Positions 1-6,416 of a stretch of 64,000 bases of DNA are shown piece after piece. Position 1 is the stretch's first letter. The number at the start of each line of letters is the position of its first letter. The notes under the pieces were generated by a model, which worked only from the letters and a program-made list of their open reading frames with translations, ran no database searches and was not told the DNA's origin. The DNA comes from Hymenobacter aquaticus (GTDB lineage Bacteria > Bacteroidota > Bacteroidia > Cytophagales > Hymenobacteraceae), in assembly GCF_004765605.1 (NCBI RefSeq), contig NZ_SRLC01000001.1, forward strand, positions 1,860,001-1,924,000. Reading direction: 5' to 3'. The position numbers and the translations under genes were made by a program.

Positions 1-78
1 GCGCAGCCGAAGCATCTCGCGTGCTGATGTTGCCGAAGTAATCTGATTACTACTGCACGCGAGATGCTTCGGCTGCGC
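1..78. repeat. Long hairpin, dispersed-repeat type
   Basis: The first 24 bases are the exact reverse complement of bases 55-78, separated by about 30 bases, so this DNA can fold into a 24-bp stem. The arm contains GAAGCATCTCGCG. A related sequence (GTCATGC...GAAGCATCTC) occurs at about 1308-1336, so this is probably one member of a dispersed intergenic repeat family. It lies downstream of the lipase gene, whose stop is at 142, and could stop transcription, but it has no T-run. Confidence 0.75.
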
Positions 79-141
79 CTCTGCATGACGTTCTTTCTGG
101 TATCGGCCTCGTTTTTACCTCAGCTACTTGAGCTGCCTCAG

Positions 142-1167
142 CTACTTGGCCGCCGGCTGCAACACCACCTTGCCGGCGCCGTGGCGGCGCACATAGGCGG
201 GCAGGGCCGGCCGCGGCGTGGCCTGGGCCTGGGCGTGCAGGGCTTGCAGCTGGGCCAGCCACTGGGCCCGGTCGAGGCCGGGCACGGCCAGGCTCTGCAT
301 CCAGATGCCCAACTCGGCATCCACGAAGGTGCCGCCCACCCACTCCGGGGGCGTGAGGGGCAGGGCATGGGTCAGCACGGTTTGCAGGTTGGCCAGGCTG
401 TGGTTCGACAGCGGGTTGTCTTCCAGGGCGTGGTAGGCGCAGAAGGCCGTCTGGAACTGGTCGCCCACGGCCACGTAGCCCAGGTCTTGCAGCGGGTAGT
501 GCGGCACGCTGTCGTAGTAGTTCACCACGCGGGTCACGGTGGCACTCACGCCCAGGGTGGCGCAGGCCTGGCCCCAGGAGGCATCGCCCACCCGGGGGCT
601 GGAAAAGTTGAGGTTGGTGACCTTGATGTCGGGGCGCGACACGGCCACGTCCAGCGAGAACAGCTGGCTCAGGGCCGCGCCCAGGCTGTGGCCGGTCACG
701 AGCAGCTCGGCGGGATTAATTTGTTCCAACACCTCAAACAGGGTTTGCTGCATGGATTTGGGCATGGTGCCCCCGTGGGCGTACACGTCGTAGAAGCCCG
801 CCTCGACCCGCACCGGCCCGGGCAGGTTCTGGGCGTTGGCGTAGGGCGCGAAGGTGTTCTTGTCGAAGAAGGCGTCCTCGAAAATATCCAGCCGCGACGA
901 GGTGCCCCGGAAGGCAATCAGCAGCTGGCTGGTGCCCGGCAGGGTCGACTGGAAGATCAGGCCGTAGTTTTCGGCCCGGCCCAGGGAGCCGATGATGCCG
1001 TCCCAGCCCTGGAAGCTGGCCAGGAAGCTGTAGTTGGCGGGCGTGGTGAAGGTGCCCGTGTTAAACGCGTTGTAGGCCGCCATCGACGCCCCTGCCAGCA
1101 GCAGAGTCAGGGCGGGGTCGATGGAGTCGAGGTTGGCGGGCGTGGTGGGGGTAGCGGGGATGGACAT
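142..1167 (-). CDS. Class 3 lipase family protein
   Basis: A predicted 341-residue alpha/beta-hydrolase of the fungal-lipase-like (class 3) family, which hydrolyses acylglycerol or other ester bonds. The nucleophile elbow GHSLG is visible at residues 159-163 (Ser161). Asp219 (NYYDSVPHYP) and His256 (NHSLAN) fit the rest of the triad, and AFRGTSS near residue 85 matches the oxyanion-hole strand of this family. No signal peptide is apparent, so it may be cytoplasmic or exported by an unrecognised route. It is transcribed alone, divergently from the ATPase gene at 1526. The family is confident; the substrate cannot be read from the sequence. Confidence 0.85.
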   Translation of the reverse strand: MSIPATPTTPANLDSIDPALTLLLAGASMAAYNAFNTGTFTTPANYSFLASFQGWDGIIGSLGRAENYGLIFQSTLPGTSQLLIAFRGTSSRLDIFEDAFFDKNTFAPYANAQNLPGPVRVEAGFYDVYAHGGTMPKSMQQTLFEVLEQINPAELLVTGHSLGAALSQLFSLDVAVSRPDIKVTNLNFSSPRVGDASWGQACATLGVSATVTRVVNYYDSVPHYPLQDLGYVAVGDQFQTAFCAYHALEDNPLSNHSLANLQTVLTHALPLTPPEWVGGTFVDAELGIWMQSLAVPGLDRAQWLAQLQALHAQAQATPRPALPAYVRRHGAGKVVLQPAAK

Positions 1168-1349
1168 AAGGCGAAAGGACGTAGAAGTGAGCAGTACAAC
1201 CGGCCCAAATATCCGCCTTTTGGCCGGTCGCCACCCCCGTGTAATTACCTGATTTTAGGAGCCGACCGGAAGTATTTGCCGAATGGCGGCCGGGCACTAC
1301 CCGCTCGTCATGCGCAGCGGAGTCGAAGCATCTCTACCGCTTCGTTGAA

Positions 1350-1376
1350 CCCCTCCCCAACCCCTCCCCAACCCCC
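1350..1376 (-). repeat. G-quadruplex-forming motif
   Basis: Five C-runs of 4-5 bases (1350-1353, 1355-1358, 1361-1364, 1366-1369, 1372-1376) are separated by only one or two bases. Read on the minus strand this is GGGGG-TT-GGGG-A-GGGG-TT-GGGG-A-GGGG, a strong predicted G-quadruplex. It sits about 150 bp upstream of the ATPase start. Confidence 0.7.
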
Positions 1377-1496
1377 GCCGCTTGATGCGCGGAATCCTCC
1401 GGGAGAGGGGCTTAGGGTAGCATTGCGGTAGCGGTTTTTCGACTGCGCGGACGTCAGATGAAGCAGGACGGCCCACGGCGGTTTCGCTAGTTCCCG

Positions 1497-1504
1497 TACC
1501 TTCG
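1497..1504 (+). promoter_or_regulatory. Possible -7 box for the ATPase-PIN operon
   Basis: TACCTTCG, one base from the Bacteroidetes -7 consensus TAnnTTTG, lies 21 bases before the ATPase ATG. No well-spaced TTG -33 element was found, so the call is weak. Confidence 0.3.
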
Positions 1505-1525
1505 CTACCCCTCACTCCTACGGCT

Positions 1526-2875
1526 ATGCTTAACTCCCTGCGCATCCAAAATTTCAAGTCCTGGCGGGACACCGGCGACATTCAGTTCGGCAGTATCACC
1601 GGCTTCTTCGGCACCAACTCCTCGGGCAAAACCAGCATCCTGCAGTTTCTCTTAATGCTGAAGCAGACCGTGGAGTCGTCGGATAGAGCGCAGGTATTGA
1701 ATTTGGGGGATGAGCGGTCTTATGTGGAGTTAGGAACATTTCACGATATTATTTATAATCATAACAGTACAGAAACTATAAAATTTACCTTGTCTTATAC
1801 TTTACCATACCCTGTTGAAGAAGACAGAATATTTGGCAACCATTCAGGCAATGCTATTCACGAATTAGGATTCTTTGCAAAAATCAGCAATAACGAATTT
1901 ATCACGCTTGATGAATTCAAGTATTTTTCGAATGACGTATCAATTGGCATTATGAGTACAGAAACTTCTTTAAGTCAGGACAGCACGTATGTTCTAGTCA
2001 AGAACGGCACGCATAAATCACCTAAAAATAAAATTGGGTCCCCTACAAGGTTTTATGGCTTTCCTGCTAACATTTTATCTAATAACATGCGTTACATATG
2101 GGTCCCGGAGTTATCTAGCTTACTCGAAAATACATTCACAAATTCATATTATCTAGGGCCATTACGAGAACATCCAAGTAGACTATACACATGGGGTGGA
2201 AATAAACCCGGAAATATAGGGAATAGAGGTGCTGGTGCTGTGGCGGCTATTCTTGCCTCTAAGAATACAAAATCAACAATTAATATAGGCACAAAAGAGT
2301 CACCTATCACACTTGAACAACACGTTGCCTACTGGCTAAAAGAACTCGGCCTTATCCATTCCTTCGAAGTCCGACCCATTGCACCCAACCGCAAAGAGTA
2401 CGAAGTGCGCATTAAACGCACTGCTGAATCGGCGGAAGTATTCCTCACCGATGTAGGTTTCGGCGTCTCGCAGCTACTGCCAGTTCTCGTGCTGCTTTTC
2501 TACGTCCCAAAAGGCTCCACCATTATTTTAGAACAGCCCGAAATACACCTGCACCCGGCCGTGCAGGCCGGATTGGCCGACGTATTTATCGACGCCATTA
2601 AGCGGCGCAACGTGCAGATAATTCTGGAAAGCCACAGTGAACATTTATTGCAGCGGCTGCAACGGCGGCTGGCGGAAGAGGCCCTGCCCACGGACCAGGT
2701 GAAGCTGTATTTCACCGATTTCGTGGGGGCCGCTTCGACCCTTACGCCGCTGGATTTGGACGAGTACGGCAACATCCGCAACTGGCCCCCTAATTTCTTC
2801 GGCGACTCTTTTGCCGATGCTTCCGCCATGATGGATGCCGAACTAAAGCGCCGCGAAGCTGCGGGCGAGAAATAG
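1526..2875 (+). CDS. AAA ATPase (DUF3696/OLD-like), putative defence ATPase
   Basis: A 449-residue ABC/SMC-type AAA ATPase. The N-terminus LNSLRIQNFKSW and the Walker A GTNSSGKTS (residues 29-37) match AAA_15/AAA_21 proteins. The C-terminal half has the signature-like region FGVSQLLPVL, the Walker B ILEQPEIHLHP (about 334-344) and a SHSEHLL switch motif. The closest family I recognise is the DUF3696-containing ATPases, often found as one half of phage-defence or toxin-type pairs. It is followed after three bases by a PIN-like nuclease, so the two are almost certainly co-translated. Odd feature: the middle (about 1690-2345, residues 55-273) is strongly AT-rich (14 of 60 G/C at 1741-1800), while the N-terminal (37 of 60 at 1561-1620) and C-terminal ends match the GC-rich host. 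This suggests replacement of the central specificity region. Confidence 0.85.
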   Translation: MLNSLRIQNFKSWRDTGDIQFGSITGFFGTNSSGKTSILQFLLMLKQTVESSDRAQVLNLGDERSYVELGTFHDIIYNHNSTETIKFTLSYTLPYPVEEDRIFGNHSGNAIHELGFFAKISNNEFITLDEFKYFSNDVSIGIMSTETSLSQDSTYVLVKNGTHKSPKNKIGSPTRFYGFPANILSNNMRYIWVPELSSLLENTFTNSYYLGPLREHPSRLYTWGGNKPGNIGNRGAGAVAAILASKNTKSTINIGTKESPITLEQHVAYWLKELGLIHSFEVRPIAPNRKEYEVRIKRTAESAEVFLTDVGFGVSQLLPVLVLLFYVPKGSTIILEQPEIHLHPAVQAGLADVFIDAIKRRNVQIILESHSEHLLQRLQRRLAEEALPTDQVKLYFTDFVGAASTLTPLDLDEYGNIRNWPPNFFGDSFADASAMMDAELKRREAAGEK

Positions 2876-2878
2876 CCC

Positions 2879-3385
2879 ATGCCTTCCCCCGAAACGAAGT
2901 GCATCCTGGACACCAACGTGCTGCTGACCGCCGACGGTAAGTCGGACGCGGGCATTGGCTGCATCCGGGCCGCCAAGGCGCGGCTGGAGGAGGTGCGGCA
3001 ACACGGCGGCCTCGTGCTGGACGCGGGGTTTCTCATCCTGAAAGAGTACGGCAACAAGCTCAGCCCGGTCGGCCCGAATACGCCCGGCAACGCGTTTCTG
3101 AAGTGGCTGTGGCAGAACAAGGCCAACCCGGCCTTCGTGGATGCCCAAACGGCCCTGGAAACCGCCGCCGACGGCTCCTTTACGGCCTTTCCCCCCGACC
3201 CCGACCTAGCCGCCTTCGACCCCTCCGACCGTAAGTTCGTAGCCCTGGCCCTCACCCACCCCGAGCGGCCCGTCATCGTGAATGCCACCGATACCGACTG
3301 GCACAAAGACCACCTGGCCCTGGCCCGCCACGGCGTGCGCCTGGAGTTTCTGTGCCCCGATGAGATGCTGCGCCACCGGGCGTAG
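2879..3385 (+). CDS. PIN-like ribonuclease domain protein
   Basis: A 168-residue protein opening with CILDTNVLL (Asp11, Asn13), the classic first strand of PIN-domain nucleases. Further acidic residues fit the metal site: Glu56 (ILKEYGN), Asp117 (DPSDRKFVALAL) and Asp138/Asp140 (NATDTDW). PIN proteins cut RNA, usually tRNA or mRNA, or sometimes DNA. The start lies three bases after the ATPase stop, a typical arrangement for a two-protein module in which the ATPase senses or gates and the nuclease acts. No separate antitoxin gene is seen, so it is not a plain VapBC pair. The family call is good; the defence role is inferred from the pairing alone. Confidence 0.75.
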   Translation: MPSPETKCILDTNVLLTADGKSDAGIGCIRAAKARLEEVRQHGGLVLDAGFLILKEYGNKLSPVGPNTPGNAFLKWLWQNKANPAFVDAQTALETAADGSFTAFPPDPDLAAFDPSDRKFVALALTHPERPVIVNATDTDWHKDHLALARHGVRLEFLCPDEMLRHRA

Positions 3386-3418
3386 TACGCGCGTACCGAG
3401 GCCTCCCCCGTCTTTTAA

Positions 3419-3614
3419 AGCCCGTGGGACGTACGTCCCAAACCTTGCTCGACGCTGTGTAGCCCTCGGGACGTACGTCCCATGCTCTCCCCGGTACCTG
3501 ATAGCCTTCGGGACGTACGTCCCACGGCCTACCCAACGCTTCGCGCCCCTCGGGACGTACGTCCCACGGCCTTGCTGACAACAAAAAGCCCTTGGGACGT
3601 ACGTCCCAAGGGCT
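3419..3614. repeat. Five-copy palindrome array with exact 42-bp period
   Basis: The 14-bp palindrome GGGACGTACGTCCC occurs at 3426, 3468, 3510, 3552 and 3594, every 42 bp exactly. Conservation extends leftwards (AGCCCTC or close variants), giving a repeat of about 21 bp and about 21 bp of variable DNA. The last copy is widened into a perfect 34-bp palindrome that ends in TTTT and could act as a terminator. It lies just downstream of the ATPase-PIN pair. The 42-bp period equals about four helical turns, placing all copies on the same face of the DNA, as expected for a cooperative protein-binding site. Confidence 0.85.
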
Positions 3615-3615
3615 T
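3588..3615. terminator. Perfect palindrome, likely bidirectional terminator
   Basis: The fifth array unit extends outwards as AAAAGCCCTTGGGACGT and its reverse complement, ending in TTTT on both strands. It would end the ATPase-PIN transcript and can also serve the other direction. Confidence 0.5.
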
Positions 3616-3627
3616 TTGGCTACTGAT

Positions 3628-3764
3628 GCTGTTTAGAGAGTCGGTTCGTTGCTGTAGAGACGCATACTTGCGTCTCGTCGTTGAACGAGAACCGCTGGTA
3701 TTGTTCAATGACGAGACGCAAGTATGCGTCTCTACCTCGTTCCGGCGACTTCCTAAACAGCTTC
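3628..3764. repeat. MITE-like inverted-repeat element
   Basis: An outer imperfect inverted repeat (GCTGTTTAGAGAGTCG at the left, CGACTTCCTAAACAGC at the right) encloses a long inner one: GTAGAGACGCATACTTGCGT and onwards at 3652, paired with its complement ending at about 3735. There is no coding capacity. The architecture fits a small non-autonomous mobile or REP-type element. The GAGACGC...GCGTCTC core is of a kind found dispersed in bacterial intergenic DNA. Confidence 0.7.
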
Positions 3765-3784
3765 ACTAGTCAGCCTGACGCTAC

Positions 3785-4483
3785 TTATTTGGGTAGCGGA
3801 ATAGTCGGCGTTTTTTTCTTCGAGCCGGCAACCTGAGCCTTGCTCAAATCGAAGTAGGCGGCTACGCGCTGGGGCTGCTCGTAGTGGGTGAGCAGCAGTT
3901 GGGCGTAGCTGCGGAACAGCTGGCGGCAGGTAGCCTCGCGGCCGTCGTGCAGGTCGGTGCGGGTGGTGCTGGCCGCCGACTCGGCCTGGTCGGCCCGGCG
4001 CAGGGCCCCGGCCAGGGCCTGGTGCACGGTGCGGCCCTCCTGGCGCAGGGCGGCCGGAAACGTGGCGGGGCGGGCATCGAGGGCGCTGAGGAAGGCCGTG
4101 AAGTTGTCGAGCACCAGGGCCTGGGAGCTGCCGGTGAGGCCGGAGCGGCCCTTGGGGAAAATGGCGCGCACGTCGGCCGAGCCCTCGTCGTAGGCGGGCG
4201 TCACGTGCTTGCGCTCCACGCGCTTGACGTAGGCCTTGAAGTCCTGGAGGGCCTGGGCTACGGTGAGCGTGGCGCCCTGGCCTTCGCCGGAAAGCTGCCC
4301 GCTGTGGGCGGCGGCGTAGGCGGTCAGGGCCGCGTCGAGGGCCTTGATCAGCTCGTCGTAGCGGCCGGCATCGGGACTCTGGCGCAGGGCCTGGAGGGTG
4401 AAGCCGGCCATGTCGCCGAACTGGGCGCGGTTCAGGCGCAGGTTAAGAAAGAAATTGTCGAACCGGGATTCATACTTGGCCAT
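3785..4483 (-). CDS. Hypothetical helical protein
   Basis: A 232-residue protein that I do not recognise. The start is placed at MAKYESRF, which begins the well-formed coding sequence; an upstream in-frame extension is rich in Pro/Arg and looks untranslated. The protein is predicted mostly helical, without signal peptide, membrane segments or cysteines, and ends with a basic tail (GSKKKTPTIPLPK). It is transcribed alone, divergently from the EamA gene. No function can be given. Confidence 0.65.
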   Translation of the reverse strand: MAKYESRFDNFFLNLRLNRAQFGDMAGFTLQALRQSPDAGRYDELIKALDAALTAYAAAHSGQLSGEGQGATLTVAQALQDFKAYVKRVERKHVTPAYDEGSADVRAIFPKGRSGLTGSSQALVLDNFTAFLSALDARPATFPAALRQEGRTVHQALAGALRRADQAESAASTTRTDLHDGREATCRQLFRSYAQLLLTHYEQPQRVAAYFDLSKAQVAGSKKKTPTIPLPK

Positions 4484-4640
4484 GCGGCAATCAATAAAAG
4501 GATGGATAGATAAGTCGGCGCCGGGCCGCGGCACCGCCCCGGAATATAGAAGAATTGGCATCAACAACTACTATCCGTTTGCGGGCTAACCCTCGTACTC
4601 CCACCTACTCCCGTATCCAGCCTTTACCTCTTGCATCAGT

Positions 4641-5072
4641 ATGTGGATTGTCTTTTCGTTGCTGGCGGCCCTATCGGCGGCCGTCGTGGTTACCCTGTCC
4701 AAAATCGGCGTTAAAAACGTGGAGCCCAGCGTGGCCTTCGCCGTGCAGTCGGTGCTCATCATCATCGTGGCCTGGGGCGTGGTGGCCTACAAGGGCCTCT
4801 TGCCTACCGTGGCCCAGATTGAGGGCCGCACCTGGGGCTTCCTGGTGGCGGCCGGCATCATCACCTGCCTGTCGTCGCTGTTTTCCTTCCACGCCCTGAA
4901 ACTGGGCCAGGCCTCCCAAACCTCATCGTTCGACAAAGTCTCGTTGGTGTTTGCCATCATCCTGGCCGTGGTGTTTCTCAAGGAGAAAGTCACCTGGCAG
5001 CTCGTGCTGGGCGCGGTCCTGATGGCCGGCGGCGCCGTGCTCATCGCCTTTTCCAAACCCGAAGCGAGCTAG
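4641..5072 (+). CDS. Single-domain EamA-type membrane transporter
   Basis: A 143-residue membrane protein with about five hydrophobic segments. It matches one half of the usual ten-helix drug/metabolite transporter (EamA) fold, including the C-terminal VFLKEKVTWQLVLGAVLMAGGAVLI motif region. Single-domain members usually act as homo- or hetero-dimers in the inner membrane. The substrate is unknown. It stands alone, ending just before a terminator-containing repeat. Confidence 0.8.
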   Translation: MWIVFSLLAALSAAVVVTLSKIGVKNVEPSVAFAVQSVLIIIVAWGVVAYKGLLPTVAQIEGRTWGFLVAAGIITCLSSLFSFHALKLGQASQTSSFDKVSLVFAIILAVVFLKEKVTWQLVLGAVLMAGGAVLIAFSKPEAS

Positions 5073-5073
5073 C

Positions 5074-5302
5074 GGTGAATGAGTGAATGAGTGAATGAGT
5101 GATGTTATTTTGTCATTGCGAGCAGCGCGAAGCCATCCGGCCTCTGAAATGGGCTTAGCCTTCTACAGTAAAAAGCCCTTTACTCCAACTGGAATAAAGG
5201 GCTTTCTGGGTAAAAGTCAGGACGCACTGCGCAGAGGACGCATGGCTTCGCGCTGCTCACAATGACATTCGCACTTCACTCATTCACTCATTCACTCACT
5301 CA
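5074..5302. repeat. Nested inverted-repeat element with TGAATGAG arms
   Basis: Outer arms are tandem GTGAATGAGTGA repeats (5074-5101) and their complement (about 5275-5302). Inner arms are TGTCATTGCGAGCAGCGCG at 5113 and its near-complement ending at about 5266. A terminator hairpin lies in the middle. The right outer arm overlaps the last codons and stop of the oxidoreductase gene. A related element occurs at 60338-60459. Confidence 0.75.
5171..5205. terminator. Bidirectional terminator hairpin
   Basis: AAAGCCCTTTA and TAAAGGGCTTT form a stem with a 12-base loop, flanked by A- and T-rich bases. It separates the convergent EamA (+) and oxidoreductase (-) genes. Confidence 0.75.
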
Positions 5303-6239
5303 CCGTTAGCACGATTTTGCCGGCGGCGCGGCCGGCTTCGCTGAGGCGGTGGGCTTCGGCGGTTTCGGCCAGCGGGAAGGTGTGGGCAATGATGGGACGC
5401 AGGGCGCCGGCTTGCAGCCAGGCCGAAATCAGGGCCATGTCGGGACCGTAGTTGGAGGCCAGCAGCATGCTCATCTTCTTGGTCGAGAATACCGATACCA
5501 GGGCTCCGGCCGCCAGGTCTCTGGGCTCGGGGGCGGTGGTTACGTAGCGGCCGTTGCGGCGCAGGGCGGCTTTGCTGGCCAGGTAGCTGCTCTTGGCCAC
5601 GGCGTCGAAGATCAGGTCGTAGCGGCTCAGCTCCTGGGTGAAGTCCTGCTCGTGGTGGTTCAGCACCCGGTCGGCCCCCAGGCCCCGCACCAGCTCGGCG
5701 TTGTCGGGGCCGCACACGCCGGTTATCTCGCCCGCGCCCAGCAACCGGGCCAGCTGCACGGCAAACGTGCCCACCCCGCCCGAGGCCCCGTTGATCAGGA
5801 CCCGGTCGCCGGAGAGCAGCTGGCCTTTGTCGCGCAGGGCCTGTAGGGCGGTCAGCGCGCCCAGGGGCACGGCGGCGGCTTCCGCGAAGCTGAGCTTTTC
5901 GGGAACGAAGGCGGCGGCCTGCTCGGGCAGCAGGGCATATTCGGCGTTGGCCCCGCCTACCCCGTCGGGCATGCCGTACACCCGGTCGCCGGGCTGGAAG
6001 CGGGTCACGTTTTCGCCCACGGCGGCCACGGTGCCGGCCACGTCGCGGCCCGGAATCTTGGGAAAATTCTGGCCGGTAATCAGCTTGAGGCTGCCGGCGC
6101 GCACTTTCCAGTCGATGGGGTTGACGCTGCTGGCGTGCACGCGCACCAGAATCTGGTCGGCCTGGGGCGTGGGAGTCGGCTGCTCGCCGTAGTGCAGCAC
6201 GTCGGCCGGGCCGTAGTGCTCGAAGTAAATGGCTTTCAT
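5292..6239 (-). CDS. NADP-dependent oxidoreductase, quinone reductase-like
   Basis: A 315-residue medium-chain reductase of the zeta-crystallin/quinone oxidoreductase type. MKAIYFEHYGPADVLHYGEQ is the usual N-terminus and fixes the start. The GroES-like domain spans residues 1-125, with GRDVAGTVAAVG near 70-81. The Rossmann motif GASGGVGTFAVQLAR is near 150. There is no structural-zinc cysteine cluster. These enzymes reduce quinones or enones with NADPH in the cytoplasm. The gene is single, divergent from the metallopeptidase-like gene at 6417, and its last codons fall in a repeat arm (VLTVSE from GTGAGTGAG). Confidence 0.85.
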   Translation of the reverse strand: MKAIYFEHYGPADVLHYGEQPTPTPQADQILVRVHASSVNPIDWKVRAGSLKLITGQNFPKIPGRDVAGTVAAVGENVTRFQPGDRVYGMPDGVGGANAEYALLPEQAAAFVPEKLSFAEAAAVPLGALTALQALRDKGQLLSGDRVLINGASGGVGTFAVQLARLLGAGEITGVCGPDNAELVRGLGADRVLNHHEQDFTQELSRYDLIFDAVAKSSYLASKAALRRNGRYVTTAPEPRDLAAGALVSVFSTKKMSMLLASNYGPDMALISAWLQAGALRPIIAHTFPLAETAEAHRLSEAGRAAGKIVLTVSE

Positions 6240-6369
6240 AGGAAGGGTCAGGAACAAGGTACAACCCGGGCTTACGTAGAAAAGCCGCGCTACCGTTGCG
6301 CTTGCCGGCACGGCCGCCGCACTATTTGCCCGGATTTGGTGTCTGCCAGAAAGCCAGCCGGACCAGCCG

Positions 6370-6382
6370 CCCCCCCCCCCCC
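6370..6382. repeat. 13-base poly-C tract
   Basis: Thirteen consecutive C bases lie 34 bases before the start of the gene at 6417, within the divergent intergenic region. Tracts of this length are prone to slipped-strand mispairing and could alter promoter spacing. Confidence 0.8.
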
Positions 6383-6416
6383 GCGGCCCCGAGGGCCCGA
6401 CGACTTCCTGCTCCTG

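Larger units (their letters stand above)
1168..1525. other. Divergent intergenic region with repeats and G-quadruplex motif
   Basis: This 358-bp gap separates the divergent lipase and ATPase genes. It contains a GAAGCATCTC-type dispersed repeat around 1306-1345, a C-rich tract at 1350-1376 (G-quadruplex-forming on the minus strand), and a partly complementary GGGAGAGGGGCTTAGGG at about 1401-1417 that may pair with the C-rich tract. A possible promoter for the ATPase gene lies at 1497-1504. No convincing small gene was seen. Confidence 0.6.

Noticed and set aside
3419..3614. CRISPR array
   Set aside because: The repeat is a short palindrome (14 bp core, about 21 bp with flanks), intervening DNA is only about 21-28 bases, there are just five copies, and no cas gene is in the window.
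3273..3769. Repeat proteins reading WDVRPEG or GTYVP
   Set aside because: Both strands read open only because the palindrome period is a multiple of three. There is no start context or family similarity.
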